17,143 bases of DNA, from positions 1-17,143 of the forward strand of contig CABRWN010000026.1 of assembly GCA_902474645.1 (NCBI GenBank), in the 5' to 3' direction. The translations under genes were made by a program, and so were the position numbers. The stretch is from an uncultured Collinsella sp. (GTDB lineage: Bacteria > Actinomycetota > Coriobacteriia > Coriobacteriales > Coriobacteriaceae). This document shows, in pieces, positions 13,329 through 17,143 of the stretch. Under the pieces are notes generated by a model. It worked only from the letters and a program-made list of their open reading frames with translations. It ran no database searches and was not told the DNA's origin. How positions within the stretch are numbered: the stretch's first letter is position 1; the number at the start of each line of letters is the position of its first letter.

Positions 13329-15782
13329 CTAGCCGCGGACCTCGCCGTTTACGCCCTTGCATACCTTGGTGACGATCTTCTGGTGCGCCTTCTCGACCTC
13401 TTCGCTGGTGAGCGTATGGTCGTCGGAGCGATACGTAAGCGCAAAGGCCATGGACTTCTTGCCCGCTCCGATGCGGATGGGATCGCGGTAGACGTCGAAC
13501 AGGCGCACACCCTCGAGCAGCTTGCCGCCGGCACTGGTAATACGGCGCTCGAGATCCTCGCAGGTCACAGTGTTGTCGACCACGATAGCAAGGTCGTGCT
13601 CAACGGCAGGGTACTGCGAGAACTCGCGGTAGTTCTCCTGATTGCGGGCGCCCTTGATCAGCTTGTCCAGATCGAGCTCAAAGGCAACGACAACCTCATC
13701 GATGCCCATCGTCTCGCGCGCCTCGGGGTGGATCTCGCCGACCCAGCCCAGCACGGTGCCGCCGGACAGAACCTCGGCCGCACGACCCGGCTGCAAGAAA
13801 GCGTAGCCCTCGCCCTCGACGGGACGGAAGCGAACCTTCTCGATGCGCAGCTGGGCGAGCAGCTCCTCGACAATGCCCTTGCCAAAGAAGAAGCGCAGCT
13901 TGCGGTACTTCATGCTCCAGGACTGCTCGCTCCACTGGCCCGAGAGCACGCCCGCCACGGACTTGGTCTCCTTGGGCAGGCTGGCGTTCTCGCGACCGTG
14001 GAACAGGCTGCCGACCTCGTACAGGTGCACGTTGGGCGTGCCGTGGGCCTCGTTATAGGCCACGGACTGCAGCAGGCCCGGCAGCAGCGAACGACGCATC
14101 TCGGTCTGCTCGGCTACCAGCGGGTTCATGAGCACCACGGGGCAACCGCGGCCCTCGGTGGACATACCGATCTTCTCCAAGTCGCCCGGGGCGGCAAAGC
14201 CAAAAGTCGTGGTCTCGTTGAGGCCGCAGGCGCGCAGGATCTCGCCGACCTTACGGGTGAGTTTCTGCTCGCGAGTCAGGCCGCCGATGTGGTTCTTGGC
14301 AGCCGGGATGGTCGCCGTCACACGGCCCATGCCCCACAGACGCAGGACCTCCTCGATCAGATCGATCTCGCGCGGCAGGTCGGGGCGGAAGCTCGGCGGG
14401 GTGACCATGAAGTCCTCGCCGTCGCGCTCGACGGTGCAGCCCAGGCGAGTGAGCGAACGCTCGATAAAGTCGGGCTCGATGTCGGCGCCGCAGATGGCAT
14501 GCACGCGGGCCAGACGCAGCTTAATGCTGTCGATGGTCTTGGGCGCGGGGAAAACGTCGACATAGCCGGGAGCGACCTCGCCGCCGGCGATCTCCTCGAT
14601 GAGCGCGCACGTGACGTTGGCGACATCCACGCAACCGGTCTCATCGACCTGGCGTTCAAAGCGAATGGAGGCATCGGAGATCAGCGACAGGTCGCGGCTG
14701 GTGTGCGAGGTGCGACCGGCGTTGAAGCAGGCACTCTCAACCATCACATCGACGGTATCGTCCTCGATCTCGGAATCCATGCCGCCCATAACGCCGGCCA
14801 ACGCCACGGGGCGCTCGCCGTCGGTGATCAGGCCCATGCCGGCGTCGAGCGTGCGCTCCTCGCCGTCGAGGGTCGTGAACTTCTCGTCCTGCTGGGCGGC
14901 GCGAACCACCACGCGGCGATGGCCATCGCGCTCGGCAAAGGTGTCCAGGTCAAAGGCGTGCAGCGGCTGACCGGTGAGCATCATCACATAGTTGGTGATG
15001 TCGACGATGTTGTTGTGCGGGCGCACGCCCAGGGCGTTGAGGCGCTTGACCATCCAGTCGGGCGAGGGGCCGACCTTCACGTTGCGCACGATGCGGGCGA
15101 CGTAGCGGTCGCACAGGCCCTCGTCGGCGATCTCGACAGAAAGCTCGTCGTCGGTCGCGCGGCCAGTCTCGGCCTTGATGGCGGGCAGCTCAACGTGGAA
15201 ATCGCGGTCGAAGATGGCGCCGGTCTCGCGGGCCATGCCGATCATGGACAGGCAGTCGGGACGGTTGGGCGTGATCTCGCAGTCGAGCACGGTGTCGCTC
15301 GAGCCCACGTACTCGGCAAACGGCATGCCGCAGGGCGTATCCTCGGGCAGGATCATGATGCCGGAGTGGTCGCCGCCCAGGCCGAGCTCGCGCGCAGAGC
15401 AGTTCATGCCCATGGACACGACGCCGCGAAGCTTGCTCTTCTTGATCTTGACGTCGCCGGGAAGCACAGCGCCGATCATTGCCGTGACGATGTGGTCGCC
15501 AGCCTCGAAGTTCTGCGCGCCGCAGACGATCTGCAGCGGAGCGGGGTTGCCGTCGGCGTCGAGATTCTTGTCGCCCACATCGACCGAGCACACATACATG
15601 TGGTCGCTATCGGGGTGCGGGGTCTTGGTGAGCACCTTGGCGGTCACCACGTGGTCGAAGGACTCGCCCACGGTGTCGATTGCCTCGACCTCGGTGCCGG
15701 TACGGATATATTCGTCCGAAAGGGTCTTGGGATCCTCCGGAATATCGATCATGGTCTTGAGCCAGTCGTAAGAAACGCGCAT
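13329..15782 (-). CDS. pheT: Phenylalanine--tRNA ligase beta subunit
   Basis: PheT forms the alpha2-beta2 synthetase with PheS; it carries tRNA-binding and editing domains. It has 817 residues, the normal length. From the N-terminus: MRVSYDWLK, an EMAP-type tRNA-binding OB domain (about 44-160, with HPDSDH and IVCGAQN), ITPNRPDCLSM at 170-180 leading into the B3/B4 editing domain, the B5 region (LTRLGCTVE...PPSFRPDLPREIDLIEEV), the catalytic-like domain (ETTTFGFAAP), and the C-terminal FDX-ACB anticodon-binding domain starting at about QYPAVEHDLAIVV. AAGGAG lies about 10 bases before the ATG. It follows pheS after 63 bases in the same operon, so it is under the same T-box control. Confidence 0.96.
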   Translation of the reverse strand: MRVSYDWLKTMIDIPEDPKTLSDEYIRTGTEVEAIDTVGESFDHVVTAKVLTKTPHPDSDHMYVCSVDVGDKNLDADGNPAPLQIVCGAQNFEAGDHIVTAMIGAVLPGDVKIKKSKLRGVVSMGMNCSARELGLGGDHSGIMILPEDTPCGMPFAEYVGSSDTVLDCEITPNRPDCLSMIGMARETGAIFDRDFHVELPAIKAETGRATDDELSVEIADEGLCDRYVARIVRNVKVGPSPDWMVKRLNALGVRPHNNIVDITNYVMMLTGQPLHAFDLDTFAERDGHRRVVVRAAQQDEKFTTLDGEERTLDAGMGLITDGERPVALAGVMGGMDSEIEDDTVDVMVESACFNAGRTSHTSRDLSLISDASIRFERQVDETGCVDVANVTCALIEEIAGGEVAPGYVDVFPAPKTIDSIKLRLARVHAICGADIEPDFIERSLTRLGCTVERDGEDFMVTPPSFRPDLPREIDLIEEVLRLWGMGRVTATIPAAKNHIGGLTREQKLTRKVGEILRACGLNETTTFGFAAPGDLEKIGMSTEGRGCPVVLMNPLVAEQTEMRRSLLPGLLQSVAYNEAHGTPNVHLYEVGSLFHGRENASLPKETKSVAGVLSGQWSEQSWSMKYRKLRFFFGKGIVEELLAQLRIEKVRFRPVEGEGYAFLQPGRAAEVLSGGTVLGWVGEIHPEARETMGIDEVVVAFELDLDKLIKGARNQENYREFSQYPAVEHDLAIVVDNTVTCEDLERRITSAGGKLLEGVRLFDVYRDPIRIGAGKKSMAFALTYRSDDHTLTSEEVEKAHQKIVTKVCKGVNGEVRG

Positions 15783-15845
15783 CTAACTGGTCTCCTTTCA
15801 TAAATGCGGCTTTGAGCCGGAAACTGCAACTAAGAAGAAAGCGTT

Positions 15846-16922
15846 CTAGAACTGGTTCAAGAACCTCATGTCACCAGTCATCAACGTGCGCAGGTCGGGC
15901 AGGTCGTAGCGCAGGGCCGCGACGCGCTCGGCGCCAATACCAAAGGCGAAGCCGGTGTACTTCTCGGGGTCGATGCCGCAGTTGATCAGGACGTTGGGGT
16001 CGACCATGCCGCAGCCCAGGATCTCAATCCAGCCGCTGTGCTTGCAGAAGTTGCAGCCCTTGCCGCCGCAGACGTGGCAGCTCACGTCCACCTCGCAGCT
16101 GGGCTCGGTGAAGGGGAAGAAGTGCGGGCGGTAACGCGTCTTGCGGTCCTCGCCAAACATGCACTTAACAAAGTAGTCGAGCGTACCCTTCAGGTCGCCA
16201 AAGGTGATACCCTCGTCGACGACCAGGCCCTCAATCTGGTTGAACTGCGGCAGGTGGCAGGCGTCGGCCGTGTCGGGACGGTAGACGGTGCCCGGGCAGA
16301 TCATGTAGATGGGCGGCTTCTGCGACTCCATGGTGTGAATCTGCACGCCCGAGGTCTGGGTGCGCAACAGCACGTCGGACTCGCCGTGGGCGTGAGCCTC
16401 GGGATGCGCGACGCTGCCGGGGTTGTTGTCGACCACGTAGAAGGTATCGCGGGCCGAACGGCTCGGGTGATCCATGGGGGCGTTGAGCGCGGTGAAGTTG
16501 TAGTAGGAGGTGTCGACCATGGGGCCGGACTCGACGGTGTAGCCGATGCCGCAGAAGATGTCCTCGGCCTCCTCGATGATCTGCTTGATCAGGTGCTGGT
16601 GGCCGATCTGCGGACGGATGCCCGGCAGCGTGATGTCGACGGCATCGTGCTCGAGTGCGTGCTTGAGGGCGGCGGCCTTCATCTCGGTGGTGCGCTCGTC
16701 GAGCATGCCCTCGATCAGCTGGCGCATCTCGTTGGCGCGCTTGCCCATCACGGGACGATCCTCGGGGGCGAGCTTGCCCATCATGCGCATCAGGCCGGTG
16801 ATGCGGCCCTTGCGACCGAGCAGCTCAACGCGTGCAGCCTCGAGCTTGGCGGCGTCGTCGGCGCCTGCAACGAGCTCCTTGGCCTCTTCCTCGAGTTTGA
16901 CCAGATCATCAATCAGACTCAT
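15846..16922 (-). CDS. pheS: Phenylalanine--tRNA ligase alpha subunit
   Basis: PheS is the catalytic subunit that activates phenylalanine and charges tRNA-Phe. It has 358 residues, slightly longer than many bacterial forms; a His-rich segment (DNNPGSVAHPEAHAHGESD, about 165-183) accounts for part of it. An N-terminal coiled-coil tRNA-binding arm (1-95) is followed by the class II core: motif 1 around GHQHLIKQII (107-116), motif 2 with CPGTVYRPDTADACHLPQFN (209-228), and motif 3 GFAFGIGAERVAAL (324-337). Four cysteines, C282, C285, C290 and C293 (CHVCGGKGCNFC), form the zinc-like cluster common in PheS. GGTGxG-type gaps are absent; the frame is intact. AAGGGAAG lies just before the ATG. It is the first gene after the T-box leader. 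Confidence 0.97.
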   Translation of the reverse strand: MSLIDDLVKLEEEAKELVAGADDAAKLEAARVELLGRKGRITGLMRMMGKLAPEDRPVMGKRANEMRQLIEGMLDERTTEMKAAALKHALEHDAVDITLPGIRPQIGHQHLIKQIIEEAEDIFCGIGYTVESGPMVDTSYYNFTALNAPMDHPSRSARDTFYVVDNNPGSVAHPEAHAHGESDVLLRTQTSGVQIHTMESQKPPIYMICPGTVYRPDTADACHLPQFNQIEGLVVDEGITFGDLKGTLDYFVKCMFGEDRKTRYRPHFFPFTEPSCEVDVSCHVCGGKGCNFCKHSGWIEILGCGMVDPNVLINCGIDPEKYTGFAFGIGAERVAALRYDLPDLRTLMTGDMRFLNQF

Positions 16923-17143
16923 GTCTTCCCTTTCGTCTCTCGCGCTCCCCGCTTGCCGAGGCGGCTACCGCCGTCTGACGTTGCGAAAACGCGGCCCGGT
17001 TCGGTAACAAAAAACCGCCCTCGGGCATGTGCATTGCCCAAGGACGGTTGAATTCCGCGGTACCACCTTGTTTGACCCGGCGGATGTCTGGCCCGCCGCG
17101 CCCACTCTTTGCCCCTTGTCGCGAGGCTCACGGCTTCCCTACT
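16923..17143 (-). promoter_or_regulatory. T-box leader of pheS-pheT (5' part outside window)
   Basis: T-box RNAs bind uncharged tRNA and then let transcription continue. Here the minus-strand leader shows the conserved T-box AGGTGGTACCGCGG at 17055-17068, which pairs with the tRNA acceptor end in the antiterminator, followed at once by the terminator. The gene order predicts a Phe specifier codon (TTC), but Stem I with that codon lies beyond 17143 and cannot be checked. Low tRNA-Phe charging should raise expression of both synthetase subunits. Confidence 0.9.
17009..17047 (-). terminator. Regulated terminator of the pheS T-box
   Basis: A 13-bp stem with two G-U type pairs (17035-17047 with 17015-17027) closes a 7-base loop and is followed on the minus strand by six T (17009-17014). 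It starts 7 bases after the T-box sequence, so forming the antiterminator excludes it. Confidence 0.9.

Noticed and set aside
13104..15803. 899-residue open frame on the plus strand
   Set aside because: It is antisense to pheT, whose domains are complete on the minus strand; no recognisable motif or ribosome binding site.
16038..17051. 337-residue open frame on the plus strand
   Set aside because: It is antisense to pheS and runs into the T-box terminator.

Overview
The window looks like a piece of a chromosome from a high-GC Gram-positive bacterium of the class Coriobacteriia, most like Collinsella. This is an inference from several things: GC-rich genes with strong AGGAGG-type ribosome binding sites, a T-box in front of pheS-pheT, a DUF2975/HTH pair, a cytosolic zinc-phospholipase-C-like protein, and a gene of the AbiEi-like/PD-(D/E)XK type that I associate with this group. 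I could not run a database search.

Left part (1-3100). On the minus strand are the 5' part of rsgA (its 3' end lies outside the window), a small Cro/CI-type regulator and a four-helix DUF2975 membrane protein. Divergent from these, behind a very AT-rich spacer, are three small plus-strand genes of lower GC than the rest: a membrane-anchored thioredoxin-fold protein with a CPAC site, an exported protein with an amphipathic helix and two C-terminal cysteines, and a four-helix membrane protein. Together they look like an undescribed small export or bacteriocin-like cassette: oxidoreductase, cysteine-containing secreted product, and membrane immunity or transport partner. This is the most novel part of the window.

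Middle part (3100-10300). A long imperfect inverted repeat and a strong terminator follow the minus-strand gene for a P2A-type Ca2+ ATPase. Divergent from it is pyruvate kinase (pyk), which ends in a textbook terminator. Next comes a gene for a protein with a likely PD-(D/E)XK nuclease domain, whose 5' region is framed by a perfect 19-bp inverted repeat. It converges on a minus-strand zinc-dependent phospholipase-C-family gene, and both stop codons lie in the same CTAG.

Right part (10364-17143), all on the minus strand. A three-gene energy-coupling-factor metal transporter (M-N fusion, Q, O) is preceded by a palindrome of the form GTGTTAC-N14-GTAACAC, which has the shape of a NikR operator. 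This makes nickel the likely substrate. Its promoter overlaps the terminator of the upstream pheS-pheT operon. pheS-pheT encode both subunits of phenylalanyl-tRNA synthetase and are controlled by a T-box leader whose terminator and antiterminator elements are visible; its 5' end (Stem I with the specifier codon) lies beyond the window. I see no tRNA, rRNA, CRISPR array, transposase or phage gene.
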